DNA of 64,000 nt from Cryptomeria japonica (taxonomy: Eukaryota; Streptophyta; Pinopsida; Cupressales; Cupressaceae): the NCBI RefSeq assembly GCF_030272615.1, contig NC_081409.1, forward strand, positions 879,253,220 to 879,317,219, read 5' to 3'. The notes beneath the pieces are model-generated. The model made no database searches and had not been told where the DNA came from. It worked only from the letters and a program-made list of their open reading frames with translations. Below, piece by piece: positions 33,225 to 46,158 of the stretch (its first letter is position 1; every line of letters starts with the position of its first letter). Both the position numbers and the translations under genes were made by a program.

Positions 33225-34599
33225 CCCTTAACATACTCAATATCGAAGTTGTAATCCTATATCTTACTCACCCACTTCTATTGTCTTTCATTCAAATCCT
33301 TCTAATGCATGAAGTGTTTAAGACTATTATGATCAGTCTTAACAATGAACTTACTCCCCATAAGATACTGCCTGAACTTCGCAAGGGCATGCATTATGGA
33401 AAGCATTTCCTTGTTATATATTGAATACAGCCTTTCAGGTCCTCTCAGCTTCCTACTCTCGAAGACTATAGGATGCTTATCCTGCATGAGGACTGTGCCA
33501 ACACATTCTATGAATGCATCACACTGCAGTTCAAAAGTTTTTGTGAAATCGGGCAAAGCCAGAATGGGGCAGGAACTCATGATCCCCTTAAACTGCTCAA
33601 AAAATGTCTATGCCTTTTTGGGCCATTCAAAAGCTCCTTTCCTTATAAGATCTATGAGGGGGGCAGCCAAATGAGAATATCCCTTCACAAACCTCCGATA
33701 AAAACCACACATAGACCCAAGAATCCCTTCAAGTGTGTTATGTTTTTAGGAGGAGGCCAATCAATGATGGCTCTAATCTTTTCAGGGTCTACCTTCACAC
33801 CACTTGCATTGATAATGTGACCAAGGTAGAGCAGTTCTTCCATTCCAAACTCACATTTGAACTCCTTGGAAAACAAGGATTCATATTCTAGTATGCTTAG
33901 CACTTCATCCAAGTGTTGTAAATTCTCCTTCCAAGATTTGTTGAATATGATTATGTCATCAAAGAATATCAGTATGAACTTCCTTAGCTATTTCTGGAAG
34001 ATTTTGTTCATGCATGACTGAAATTTGGTAGGTACATTCATCAAGCCAAAAGGCATGACTAGGAACTCAAAATGCCTAAAGTGGCATCTGAAAGCAGTCT
34101 TCTCTACATCTAAAGCTCTCATCCTAATTTGGTGATACCCTGATCTAAGGTCAGTCTTTGAGAAGAACACTGCACCATGTAGCTCATCAATGAGCTCATC
34201 AATTCTCAAAATACGATACCGATTCTTGATAGTTTTTTGATTCAGGGCCCTGTAATACACACGCATGTGTATGGTCTCATCCTTCTTTCTCACCAAAACA
34301 ACAGCCAAAGGAAAGGGGCATTTTCTTGTCAGTATGTAACCCATATCAAGCAATTCTTGGATTTCTTTCTCAATCTCATCCTTCTACTTTGTAGGATATC
34401 GATAAGGAGTAGTCATAACTATCTTAGCTCCTTCTTCAAGCTCAATGATGTGTTATGCATCTCTCTCAAGGGGTCTACTAGGAGGTGGGTTCTCAAACAC
34501 CTTACTTCTCTTGGTTATCAAGGCTTGAACATCTTCAGGATAGTTCTAATTCTCTTTTAGTGGTTCTGAGGGCATGGCCATGACCTTACTTCTATTTAT
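33225..34599 (-). pseudogene. Element G1 reverse transcriptase and RNase H
   Basis: RT motifs are FSKTDLRSGYHQIRM (motif A Asp kept), FLVMPFGLMNVPTKFQ and FFDDIIIF near 33970, where YVDD has become FFDD but both Asp remain. After the thumb region (FLGLCVVF near 33690) RNase H shows FELQCDAFIECVGTVL, a degraded YSIYNKEMLSIMHAL and VKTDHNSLKHF near 33310. Several stops are present (for example at about 33990 and 33683). Confidence 0.9.
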
Positions 34600-35283
34600 G
34601 ATCAAAGCTTGAATATCTGTGGAATAGCTACCCTTATCTACCAATGGATTTGAAGGCATTATCAAACACTTTGCTGCCCACTCCACCTAGTTATGGCAGA
34701 TCAGCCTCTCCATCCTTTTCAAAGATACAACTCTAAGTCTGCCATGCGACATTCCTCTCAATACTACCTTCTTCCCCTCATACATGAATTTCAGCTCCAT
34801 GATTTGCAATTTTAGTGTGATCTCACGAAGAGATCTCAGCCATTGAATCTTGAGGACTATATCATCAACCCCACCAATGCTAACCACAAAGAAATCATCT
34901 CTGATTTCATGATTCTCTAACTTCAGAGACATGTTGGAAATCATTTGATTGCAGGATATAGTGGAGCCATCTGCTACCATGACTTTGAAGCCCTCAACTT
35001 CCTCTGCCACTAGTCCCCTCTTAGCAACAATCCTTTCATCAATGAAATTGTGAGTCACTCTTGTATCAATGAGAGCAATGACACAATGCTCTCCAACCAC
35101 ACCCTGAACTCTAAAGGACTCATTCTTGTGAATTCTCGAGAGTTGAGCAACCACTCCTTTGTCTTCTGACCCAATTTCAGGCCCTTTAGGAGCCTCTTCA
35201 TACTCATTGTCCTCAACTTCAGTTTGTTGTTCTAAAATTTTAGAATCTGATCCATCCATAGAATAGCACTCCATCTGATGCAA
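34600..35283 (-). pseudogene. Element G1 protease region
   Basis: An open piece (35283-34687) contains the retropepsin site as ALIDTRVTHNFID, where Asp-Ser-Gly has become Asp-Thr-Arg, so activity should be lost. FFVVSIGGVDDIVLKIQWL follows, typical of the flap and the end of the domain. It lies between gag and RT. Confidence 0.85.
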
Positions 35284-36538
35284 ATTGGCCTTCCCATGAT
35301 ACTTATGTCATGGGGCCCAAGGTTCTTTTCAATAATAACAAATATCCTTCCTTCGAAGCTCTTGACAGAGCTCATCATCCATTCACAAAGGGAACCTCTT
35401 GGTCTGATTTGGGAATTTCTTCTTATCCTTTCTGAAAGGAAAAGGCTTGGACTGAATTTTGTTCCTTGGGGCAGCCAACTCCATGCTTCGAGACTTCTTA
35501 ATAGCTTCTGCCAAGGTGGGTGGATCAAATGCTTTAACCCAACCTTTCAAAGGTTCCTCAAGTCCTTCAGTGAAAAGGACAACTAACCGCTTCTCAGAGA
35601 TGCTACTTACCATAACTGATAAATTTTGTAATTCAGTTACGCAAGTGTCGAATGAACCTTGTTGTTTGAGTTGAGCAAGTTCTCTAAATTTCACCTTTGG
35701 ATCCTTGGTGTCGAATCTCTCAATCAGCTTGTTGGTGAAATCAGCATAGACGGTGATCAAGTTATGACCAAGGGTGACCAACCCATGGTACCACCATTTG
35801 TGGGCCACTACATCCAAGGGCAAGGTAGCAAACTTGATGGCATCTTCTTTCGGCATAGGCCTTAAGGACATGTAATTGTCCAACTTCTACACAAATGCTC
35901 TAGTTGTGCTCTTAGTGCTTCCATCAAAGTGTGCTAAAGTCACTCTTCCAAGAGCTTGTTGATAATCTCTTGGGGTAGCAAATCTATTATCGTTCTTCCT
36001 TCCTCTCTTCATTTTCTGATTCATAAACTGATCCAAAGTGAGGATATCTCAGATCTCACCAGGGAGAGAAGCATACTCCACGTAGTTGTTCCTTATTTCA
36101 TTGGTTGTAGGTATCTCCATTTCATTTCATTGTGCTTCTCGTGGTAGGAATACAGGTTGTAGAGGTCTTTAGGTTGACCCTCCATTGTTTCTCTCGTTGT
36201 TACTCCCATTTCCATTTCCTACAGGAGCATTGGAAGTGTTAGCTTCTGGTCCATTGTTGGGTTGGTTAGGGGTCCCAAAAATGTTCTAGTTAATTTTGGC
36301 CAGCAGTAGAGACATAATGTTCGTCATGGCATTGAATTATCTCTTAGCCTTCTTATCAGGTACCTCATTCGGTTCTATAGCCTTTTTTGCCATTGAATCC
36401 ACTCAATCTAAAGAATCCAAATCCTTCCCTCTATTTCTCAGTACTTCTAAAAAATGTATCCTCTTCCACCACTACCGGAATCTGAAATTTTTGTCTCTTT
36501 TGTTCTCGGTTGTAGTATCGGATGTCTCTGTCACTCAT
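35284..36538 (-). pseudogene. Element G1 gag
   Basis: Gag would start at the ATG near 36538 (MSDRDIRYYNREQKRQK), about 46 nt after the primer site. The retrotransposon gag domain is read in 35883-35383: AHKWWYHGLVTLG, FTNKLIERFDTKDPKVKFREL, SFDTCVTELQNL and LFTEGLEEPLKGWVK. One or more frameshifts and stops separate the N-terminus from this part. A zinc knuckle with CYYCGK-like layout is not clearly intact downstream near 35330. Confidence 0.82.
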
Positions 36539-36584
36539 GGAGAGTTCTGAATCCTCTTAAACTCACAAGCTGGCAGGAAAACCA

Positions 36585-36596
36585 GCTCTGATACCA
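36585..36596 (-). promoter_or_regulatory. Element G1 primer binding site (tRNA-iMet)
   Basis: The minus strand reads TGGTATCAGAGC one base after the LTR end at 36598. Confidence 0.92.
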
Positions 36597-36597
36597 C

Positions 36598-36814
36598 TGT
36601 AATATCCCAGATATTTATTTATTTTTCTTAAGACCAATAAGAATCATCAACCAACATAGAACTCATTAAGGTTAGAAAGCATAAACTCAAAGCTTGCTGA
36701 AAAATGCAACCCTTCCACTTTCTGATCACCAAGTGCCCAATATGGGAAGGTGAGAACATACGGTGAATAGGGGATCATTAGATCTCAAATATGCTGAAAA
36801 GATAAAGTGAATGC
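36598..36814 (-). repeat. Element G1 5' LTR, part next to gag
   Basis: 217 bp matching 29825 onward of the other LTR. It is cut at 36814 by the insertion of Z; AATGC (36810-36814) is the left copy of the Z target duplication. Confidence 0.9.
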
Positions 36815-38088
36815 TGTATGCATGTAAAATTCATCTTCTATTAACAAAGTAATCAATTAGAAACAAGAGAAATCACGAATCCCTATCCTAATTAGAATTT
36901 AAAAAACAATACAATGAAATAACGCAATTAAGAAATAGGAATTATAAATCATCAAATCAAATCAAAAACTCCCTATTATGTGACTGTGTAGAACTTCCAT
37001 TGCTCTTCTCCTCTTCGTGGTATGATGGCTCTCAGATATTGCGCTGGTAACCTGCAAGTGACACAAAGATTCAAAGTTCGTGATTGTTGAAAATGGAGAT
37101 TGGATACTCAATTTATAGATTTTTGGATGAGATTGATTGAAAGGTGGAACAGATTGATCAAGAGGTGTGAACTCAGGTGAGCTCAAATGAAAATTGATAG
37201 TTGAACTGCTGATTGTAGGAGTGAAACTCAATAGATTGAATAGATTAATTGAGTCAACTGATTGATGAAAGAGCTGACTGAAGGAAGAAAAAAGATGAGT
37301 GGAGGAAATAAAGAAGATGACACAGAGAGCTTAATTTAGAAAAAGCTAACTGAAAGAGGGAAATAGAGATTGGAGAGATAAATGATTAAATTAATCAATT
37401 AATTGAATTAATTAATTTAGCATGTGCTTGCATTTAGATTTAGATTATTAATTTATTCTTTGCATGAGATATTATTCAAATAATTGAGTTTATTAATTCA
37501 ATTTAGCATTTGGATATATTTAGAACTTGACTTTGATTTTCAATTTGGTTTTTGAAATCATGCACATGTATTTGAATTTGGAAGAAATTAGAAGAATGTG
37601 AAATTAAATGAAATTAGAATTTGGGGATTTGGAATTGAAGAATTAATTAGTTAATTAAATAATTTAAAGAAACTATTTAATTATTTAGAAATGGAATTTA
37701 ATTAAATAATAAAGATTATTTAATTTAAAGGATTAAATAATAAATATTTAATTAATATTTAGAAAAGGGTTGAATGACTATATGATTAGAGATAGAAATT
37801 GAATAATTAGTAATTTATTTAAACAATAAAGATTATTTAAATTGGGGAATTAATCAAAATTAATTAAATAATAAATATTTAATTAATATTTATGAAATGA
37901 TTAAAATGATTAAATGATGATAGAATAGGAAATAGAATAATTAGTGAAATGATGAGGAAATAAGAAATTAGAAGAATTTAGAAGAAATAGAAGAATTAGA
38001 AGAATAAGAATTAAAGAATTAAAGAATTATTTAATCAATTAGAGGAATAATTAGTACATGATCAATGAGACATTTTTAGGTGTCTACA
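36815..38088 (-). repeat. Element Z 3' LTR
   Basis: A 1,274-bp, very AT-rich LTR. On the minus strand it begins TGTAGACACCTAAAAATG at 38088. It aligns with 51283-52582 throughout with a modest number of differences. The interior (37380-38060) is built largely from AATTAATT and AATAATTTA-like words. Confidence 0.93.
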
Positions 38089-38101
38089 TTTGCCCCTCTT
38101 T
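38089..38101 (-). promoter_or_regulatory. Element Z polypurine tract
   Basis: The minus strand reads AAAGAGGGGCAAA immediately before the 3' LTR. Confidence 0.85.
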
Positions 38102-40576
38102 GAGACAATGTCGGAACGACGTTGTTTCAAAGAAAATGAAAAAAATTATGCCCCAGTACTGCCCCGGTGATGCTTAGGGTGTAATGCCCCCTTGAGAGAT
38201 TGTTTGTGCATTTAAAGACATGAATGATCTCTCGAAAAAAGAAGAATGTGAGATGAAAGATAGAAGAATGGTTAGTTGATTAGAGATAGAGATAGGTGAT
38301 GTGAAGATGACATTGAGATAGAATACGAGAGAATAGATTGATGAAATAGAATAATGTTAGATGAGAAATAGAAGCAATTGAAGATTATTGATATGATTTA
38401 GAAAGAGATGATGATAAAAGAATCAACAAACTAGCAAGAAGAAAATGAGATGAAAATAAAATTGAATGAATCATGAACCTGTGTCATTATTTGTTGCGCA
38501 ATATATATTCATCACTGAGCCTTATTATTGAACAATGAAGCCTAGCACATCGGGGTATAAGGAACCATGATGCAAAGATATCTCATTGAAGAAACAAACA
38601 TGTAGCAGACAAGCAATAAACAAAGAAAAAGACAATGCCCATCATGGCTCCTCTAGTCACTTGTGGACATCCTTGAGTAGCATAAGAACAATATATGTCG
38701 CCAAATGATAAAAAGATAAAGACCGACCCGGACAAAATTCAGCAGCTATACTGACCTTGTGCCTTCGTTCTTAGTTGTTTGATGTGATGGTTGATAATGT
38801 CTGATCTCAGAAAGTTGTGGACCCTATTTAAGACTGACCAGTCTGATTTCGAGTGTATCCTCTTCTGTTTAAGACAAGATAATGATCACTTTGATATGGA
38901 TATGATACAATTGATAAGATAGTTTAATCAGTTGATTGCAGATGTTTGACTAGATAGTCGTATCCTTTGTTAACTTCGTGTGAAGTGTTTGCTGGGTATC
39001 TGCTAGGGTATTTGTTTCTCACAAGACATTTTATTGCAAGTTATTCTGATAGATTGATTTTTGATTTTTTAGTTCTTTTCCAAGAGCTTTTTTCGATGTT
39101 TTTAGATTATGTAGATCGATATTTGAATGTTTTTGGTTGGATGATTTTTTCATGACTTTATCCGATGTTTTTGGATTATGAAGGATTGTTTTGTAGATGT
39201 TTTTGGTATTTTTTTCAGGATCATATTTGAATGTTTTTGGCTGATTTTTTCAGGATCATGTTTGAATGTTTTTTATATTTTTTTTTTAGGATCATATTTG
39301 AATGTTTTTGATTGATTTTTTTTTTTCACTATTTTTGGATTTTGAGTTTTTTCATTGTTTTTGGATTTTGAGTTTTTCATTGTTTTTTGGATTTTTTCAG
39401 GACTTTATATGATTTTTTGGATTTTTTCAGTTATGCCCCCAGTGTGCAGACCTGTATGACATGATGATCTCTAGAATGTATGTGGAGATACATGAATTTT
39501 TGACATGGCCTATGTGAATGCAATATGCATGATGAAGATGCATTTCCTATTCGAACAAGGTTGACTGTGTTTGTTTTTGCATTTGTAATACACCAATTGA
39601 AAATGGAGGTACAAATCATTTCATAGATAAGCAGTCAATCGATCTTTAAGGCCCTTTGGAACATTCATCTTAACACACTTAGTGACTAAGATTTACAAAG
39701 GGAGACGAGGAAAACTTCCCCACTGGTTCTTGAAACTTTGATCTTCTTTTTGCCATGTGTGTGCAGATGTGTTAATTCCTGCTCTTGTGTTCACTAAAGA
39801 TCCTTAGCATCCTATATGACTAGCTACATGATTTTTCTAACTTCAAAAGCATCCCGAATAGAGCCTCGCTGCCAGCAAGCCTTGAGAGCTTTGACGAGGT
39901 TATAGACTATAATTTCTCAAATATTGCTCCATTGCCAATAGGCATTCATAGCCCCGATGGAGTTACTTGTATGTTCCCATAGTCAAGCTTTTTTATCGCA
40001 TTTGTATTCATGATATTTCAGTTATATATCATTGCTCTTTTTCCTTGAGATGGATATTTGGCATAGCTCTTTTTTTTTTTCCTTTTTTTTTTGTTTTTTT
40101 TTTTGCCTTGACTTGTAAGTAATAAAACCTACTTGGGTTTGACAATTACAGTGGCGCTGAAGTAGAATTTTAGATTTTTCACTAGTCATATGATCAACTA
40201 GATGTCTAGAATGAATTAGAGATCTTCTTAATGTGTGAGGTATAGAAATTGATAGATTGTGGGTTAACAAGTTCTCAAATAGTGAAATCACTACCCAACC
40301 ATAAGTAAAGCGTCCTCACAAGGTAATGTTGAGAATGAATGACCTTAGAACCTCAAAGACTTCATGTCTGAATATCTAAGAAAGGAAATGACCCTTGTTT
40401 TCCTTAGATGCAAATGACTGATAAACTCGAACGGTTACCTTATTTTATTGATGCTTCTATATGAAAATATGGAAAGTTTAAGAATGTGATGCATCTAAAA
40501 AAGAAACTACATGTAATGTTGTTTTTTAAATGATATGATATGCAATGCGGAAAATAAAACCTAAACTACACACCCC
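38102..40576 (-). other. Element Z long 3' non-coding region
   Basis: About 2.5 kb between integrase and the polypurine tract with no domain recognised. It includes A/G-rich DNA near 38220-38460, a T-rich repeat tract (39050-39430) and oligo-T runs near 40069-40103. Long 3' regions are usual in Tat elements. Confidence 0.7.
39050..39430. repeat. T-rich tandem repeat, about 35 bp
   Basis: Units of the form AGGATCATATTTGAATG followed by TTTTTGG and a T-run start near 39217, 39252 and 39288 (spacing 35 and 36). More decayed units lie on both sides. Confidence 0.75.
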
Positions 40577-41640
40577 TTAGGTATAATATCGCTTAAGGTG
40601 CATGTTGTTCATAGGGTCAGAGATTGGATCTCCCTCCATGGTAGCCAAATTATAGGCTCTATTGCCTATGACCCTTGTTATAATGAAAGGACCTAGCCAG
40701 TTAGGTTCGAATTTCCCTGGCCTTTCTTGTTTTGCTAGGTTCCTTTTATTCTCTTTAAGTACTAGATCTCCCACTTGAAAAGTTCATGGGCAGACCTGTT
40801 TATTATAACTTCATCTCAGTCTATTTTGATATCCTTGTATATGGTTAAACGCTATTTGTCTTTTTTCATCAAGGGTTTCGAGTTCTTATAACCTTGCTAC
40901 CTTGTAGTGCTCCTCTGATATGATGTTTTGTAAGGAGACTCTTAGAGACGGTATTTCTATTTCAATGGGGAGTATCGCTTCTGTCCCATAGACCAAGGAA
41001 TATGGTGTTGCTCCTGTAGATGTGTGTACTCCTATTTTGTAGGCCCAAAGAGTGGGATTTAACTGGAGATGTCAATCTCGTCCTGTGTCAGTGACTACTT
41101 TCTTAAGAATTTTTAATATTGTTTTATTTGTAGCCTCTGCTTGCCATTACCTTGTGGATAGTATGGTGTCGAAAATCTCTATTGTATGTGGAATTTGTCA
41201 CACAACTCTTTCACTTCCTGGTTTTTAAATGGACGCCTGTTATTTGTAACAAAGCACATTGGAATTTTGTATCTACATATAATGTAGTTGAGCATGAATT
41301 TTGCCATCTTCTTTCTAGTGGTGTATGTTAAAGGAATCGCCTCAACCCACTTGGTAAAGTATCCAATGGCTGTCAATATAAACTTGTGCCCATTGGAAGA
41401 AGTAGGGTTGATTTTACCCACTAGATCTAATCCCCATTGTGAAAATGGCCACGGTGATGTGATGGGTTGAAGATCTTGTGCTAGTGCATGAATAAGGTCT
41501 CCATGCATTTGGCATTCTTTACACTTTTGTACATACTTGTAAGCATCTTTTTCCATGGTTGGCCAGTAATACCCTATTCTCAGCAATTTCTTTGACAATG
41601 GCAGACCACTTTGGTGAGCCCCACAGATTCCATCATGGAC
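40577..41640 (-). pseudogene. Element Z integrase
   Basis: The zinc region begins near 41598 (KLLRIGYYWPTMEKD, CKECQMHGD). The core has WGLDLVGKI with the first Asp and YFTKWVEAIPL. Next comes CFVTNNRRPFKNQE, where the second catalytic Asp of the usual TDN has become Asn by one G-to-A change. After a stop near 41179 the Glu motif QGNGQAEATNK is readable. The C-terminal GPF module (KFEPNWLGPFIITRVIG) is in the open piece 40774-40577. Stops separate these parts. Confidence 0.9.
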
Positions 41641-42675
41641 TTCTTTTAAATCAAGGTGTGCTTAATTCTCATCCAAACATCAGAGAAGAGTTCCATCAAA
41701 ACCCTTTCTATACAAAGTATCAGCTATAATGGTATATCTAGATGCCTAACGAATAAAGGTCTTCTTTTGATTTTGGATAGATCCGGTGACATGTATTGGG
41801 TGTGTAAATATGTATATATTTCATTGTACCAAGGTGATTCTGGACCCACAATTGCACATACATAGTCTGATAGGGGAGTCTCATATGCAGGTAGTATTAA
41901 TTGTTCTATGATAAACTCAAACTGAGTTTCATTAGCAAGCATATTCATAAGAGATCCTATGCTTGCCATTGCATCTGTTGCCTTGTTTTGTATTCTTGGG
42001 ATTTGTTCAAAGGTAATTTTGTTGTTCTCCTTGTAATCTTCGACCAACTTCTTATAAGGCATGAGTTTGTCATCCTTCGTGTTGTAATCATCATTGACCT
42101 GGTTTAGAATCAACTGTGAATCACCATAGACCTGTAACTCTTGTATTTTCTATTGCACAGTAATATGAAGCCCTATGAGGAGAGCTTCATATTCAGCCAT
42201 ATTGTTGTTGCATGGTAAAATGATCCTAAATGACTTGGGTATAACATCCCCTTGAGGAGTAATGAAGAGAATGCCTGCTCCAAATTTGTGACTTGTATAT
42301 GACCCATCAAAGTATAACTTCCACATTACTGAGGCAGTTAATGTAAACACAGATTCATCTGGAAAGTCTATCACCAATAGATGATTGTCTTGTATAGGAG
42401 CCTCTGCTAATTGATCTCCTATGATTTTTCCTTTGATGTCTTTTTTGTCTATGGATCTATATCAAACTCGCTCAAGATCATAACCCACTTAGCCAATCAC
42501 TTGGTCAATGTTTCTCTGCTCAATAGATACTTGAGTGGGTCAAAGCGTGCAATGAGTTGTACCTTATGACTCAACATGTAATGTCTGAGCTTTTTTGATG
42601 CAAAGATTACTGCTAAGCATGCTTTCTCTATGGGGTATAATTAAGCTCATAGCCGATCAGAGTTGTACTTATATT
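41641..42675 (-). pseudogene. Element Z tandem RNase H domains
   Basis: After RT comes a first, gypsy-type RNase H, readable in pieces near 42700-42430 (ISATNSALGALLVKH, NYTPIEKACLAV after a frameshift). Then comes a second, archaeal-type RNase H in 42377-42150 (LYFDGSYTSHKFGAGILF, NMAEYEALLIGL) and 42113-41724 (LILNQVNDDYNTKDDKL, IPRIQNKATDAMASIG). Catalytic Asp, Glu and Asp of the second domain are visible. This double arrangement is a hallmark of Tat elements. Confidence 0.88.
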
Positions 42676-43713
42676 TTAAATGGCTCTTTCTTTTCCATTT
42701 TTGTCATGTTTTACCAATAGAGCTCCTAGAGCTGAGTTCGTAGCTGATATGTATAACAATAGAGGTTGTCCTCGAGTAGGAGATATTAGCACTGGTGTGT
42801 TCAAAAGATAATCTTTCAAAGCTTGGAAAGCTTCCTCACATTGTTCTGTCCATTTAAAAGTAACTCCTTTCCTGAGTAAATGCTGGAATGGGTGACACTT
42901 ATCTGCCAATTGTGCTATGAATCTCCTTATGGATTGCAATATTCCTTGTAACCCTCTAAGTTGTTTAAGTATTGATGGAGGTTGCATATCAATGATTTCC
43001 TTGACCTTGGCAGGGTCTATTTCAATTCCTTTGTTTGATACTATAAACCCTAACAGTTTACCTGTTGTTACGCCAAACACATATTTCTTCGGGTTTAATT
43101 TGACATTATACTGTTCCAACCAATCAAATATCTATGTAAGAACTGCAAGCTGACTTTCTTTGGTTTGTGATTTAGCCAATATGTCAGCCACATAATATTC
43201 CATTATGTTATGGATCGTGTCATGAAACAACGTTGTCATGGCTCTTTGGTATGTTGCTCTGATGTTTTTAAGACCAAATGGCATCACATTCCAGCAGTAC
43301 GTTCCCCATGGGCATGTAAAGGTCATTTTATGTTGATCTTCTGGTGCAATTTTAATCTGGTTGTATCCTAAAAAACCATCCATTAAGGATAGCATCTCAT
43401 TTCCAGTTGTTAGGTCAACTATCATGTTGATATTGGGTAGCGAGAAGTCATCCTTAGGACAAGCTTTATTTAGATCTCGAAAATCAGTACAGATTCTTAT
43501 GCCTCCCGTGGGCTTAGTTATAGGTACCAGGTTGGATATCCATTCCACATAGTCAATAGGTCTAATAAAACCTACATCCAGCAACTTTTGTAGTTCTATT
43601 TTAACCAGTAATGCGATACTTGGATGCATTTTTCTCAAGTTTTCCTTGTAAGGTTTAACTCCTGGTATCAATGGTAAGTGATGTAACACTAATTCAGAGT
43701 CTAAGCCCGACAT
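42676..43713 (-). pseudogene. Element Z reverse transcriptase
   Basis: Two open pieces (43713-43132 and 43119-42676). Motif A is LSLMDGFLGYNQI with its Asp, and MPFGLKNIRATYQRAM follows. Motif C reads YVADILAKS near 43190, so the first catalytic Asp of YVDD is Ala by one base change. The second piece holds the thumb with KLLGFIVSNKGIEIDP and LRGLQGILQSIRRFI. The connection domain leads into RNase H. Confidence 0.92.
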
Positions 43714-44559
43714 GTCTGAATAGGACCAAGCAAATTTGATAGGTCGTTGCTTGAAAAAATGAATGAATCTGTCTTTTTCTTCTTTGCTCAGTGATTTTGC
43801 AAGATGGATGTTATGTACAACCTCCCCTTCTGCTATGTTTACTTATTTTGTTTCCTCTGTAAGTAATGTTGAACTTTCTCTTTCCATAGGAAGATTACCC
43901 AAGTCACTTTTGTCATTATGGGTGGTTTGATCCTTATCTTCTGTTGGAGAAGTACTTTCTTCTCCAAAGTATGCCATTCTATTTAGGTCTATAGAAAACC
44001 CTGCTTTATGATCACCTTGTGGAAATCCCTTTCTGACTCCTAGAAATTCTTAAATTGCTTCATCGTTTTCAAACCAATCCAGTGTTGGTTTTCCTTCTTG
44101 CCCCCAATCAATCAAGTGTGAATGTACTAGGGGTAAATCATTACTCCCTTCTTTAGTAGACTCTGATAACATGAAGACTTGATTGTTTGACTGTCTTTGT
44201 GTATCTTCATCCTATATAAGCCTTATTTGATTCCTTAATATTACACTTTCAGGTGGGCTAGAATCATGGAGTGATAAGAATTTGTAATCATGAGAGTCTG
44301 TCTCACTTTCAATATATGTTTCATCATATGAGCTATCATCACTTATTTCTTCTTGTTCCTATCCCTGATTCTGTTGTAGATTGTCTAGTCTTCTTTGCAC
44401 ATTAGTGACCCTTCTTAAGCCTGGTATAAGCCTTTGCAATATTTCTTCATCTGTTTCATTAGGTTGAGCCTGATTTTATTCTCATGGTAGAAGTAGTGAC
44501 AATAACCATGGGTGGGATTCAAGTGGTGGGGGTTATCCTGCATTTGTTGCCACATTAGC
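43714..44559 (-). pseudogene. Element Z protease-RT linker
   Basis: Acidic, low-complexity coding sequence with several stops. It carries FFKQRPIKFAWSYSDMSGL just before RT, the usual lead-in of Tat RT. No other domain is recognised. Confidence 0.65.
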
Positions 44560-45009
44560 CTATACTGTTGTGTCAATAACTGCATCATTTTGTAACTCAG
44601 TGGTAGGTTCTTGCAAGAGTTGTCTTATGTCTTCCCCATCTGATTCTACACTTGGTGATATAGGTACCTGATTACTCATTTGAGATGAAGATGGAAGCAC
44701 CTGTGTGGACAAATTCCTATGTGATATGTAATCTGTTGTTTTTCTTGGTCGGTTTAGTATATCAAGAGTACGATGTCTTGCTTCGATAATATGTTGCACA
44801 TGCTTGTATCCCAATCCTTGATTCCCTGGATAATCATTAGGAACAACAAGTTCTAGTCTTCCTTGTTTCTGTAACGCAAGGCTTGTGGTACCATCATATC
44901 CATGTCTTTGGAGTATTTCGAATCCATTGCCATATTGATCTGTGTGTATTCTAGGTATTGTCATATGATCTTCTTCTCTATATATCCAATGGTTAACATC
45001 TTCGTTCAA
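44560..45009 (-). pseudogene. Element Z G-patch-like segment
   Basis: An open piece of 149 codons. Near its start is FEILQRHGYDGTTSLAL, then PGNQGLGYK: spaced Gly residues and a GLGY end that resemble a G-patch, an RNA-binding module known after the protease in some retroelements. The tail is Ser/Gln/Pro-rich. Confidence 0.6.
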
Positions 45010-45084
45010 GGATTCTTCCTGTAAGTCACCTCATCTAATGAAAGAGCATGAATCTGTGTATTTGACAATTTATTTTCCTTTGTC

Positions 45085-46143
45085 CTATTTTTGCACTATA
45101 TTTTGAGGTTTTCCAAAGGACTTAGGAGAAAGAGACAATTGTTTCCCACTTAAAGTATTTGCAATAGAGTACTCTCCACAACCCATATCCTTTATTTGTA
45201 AGGAGGGTGTTGTAAGCATATCTTTTTTTGTTTCTGTGATCTTTAATGTTTCCAGCTGTGTAGTGAGAGGTGCGGCCTGATTTATAGGTACCTGATTATC
45301 GACACTGTCTTTCAAATAATTGCAATGTTGGAAAAGATTTAGATCACCCTTTATGGTGATTTCAATACCATTGTATAGGAATTTGACACACTGATGAAAT
45401 GTGGATGGTACTACTTGCATGGTGTGAATCCATGGGTGGCCGAATAACATGTTATATCCCAGTTCTTTGTCCAAGACTTGAAAAGAGACCTATGTTGTTA
45501 TTGGTCCTACTTGTACGGGTAATGTTACAATGCCTTTAGATGGACGTTCTTCATCATCGTAAGCCTCGATATTTATCCTTTTGGGAGAATCAATGTGAAG
45601 TTCAGAATATCCCAGTGCTTTGACTAGCTTTAAAGTACAAATGTTGAGACCGGCTCCCCCATCTATGAGTACTCTTCTAATTCTTTTCTTATGAATATAA
45701 GCTTCTAGATGTAGTGGGTCATTATGAAGCAATTTATCACTAGGAATATCTTGTTCTGCGAATGCAATACGTGTGCCTTGTGTCAGATTTCCTACCATAG
45801 ACTGGAAGGCATGTTCATCTATATCCTTGTCCACTACTGAATCTTGAAGTGCTTTGTCTAGTATATCTCTATGATTGGGTGAAATACGCAATAGTTCGAA
45901 TAATGATATATGTGCCAAAGTTTTCTTAAGTTGCTCAACTACATTGTAAGTCCCTACTGTTGGTGGTTGATTTTGTGGTATCCCTTGTAAAGTTACCTTT
46001 GATCTGCAAGTAACCACTACACAGTCTCTATTTCTGGGAGTAATTGTGATTGTAGCAATTGTATCATTTGTATCATAGGCTCTTTTATCAAGATTTATGT
46101 TAAATCCCTCTTCATAGTCTTGATGTGTATGTTTGACATCCAT
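45085..46143 (-). pseudogene. Element Z protease
   Basis: Aspartic protease region in two open pieces (46143-45490 and 45474-45085). The active site is VLIDGGAGLNICT near 45650, an Asp-Gly-Gly type as commonly seen in Tat-like elements. RINIEAYDDEERPSKGIV, LPVQVGPIT and NMLFGHPWIHTMQVVPS follow. A stop near 45488 splits it. It follows gag with a stop between. Confidence 0.88.
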
Positions 46144-46158
46144 AATATGTTCTACGAG

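Noticed and set aside
37300-38060. Matrix attachment region or origin in AT-rich DNA
   Set aside because: The same sequence is present in both LTRs of Z and is simply the composition of that LTR.
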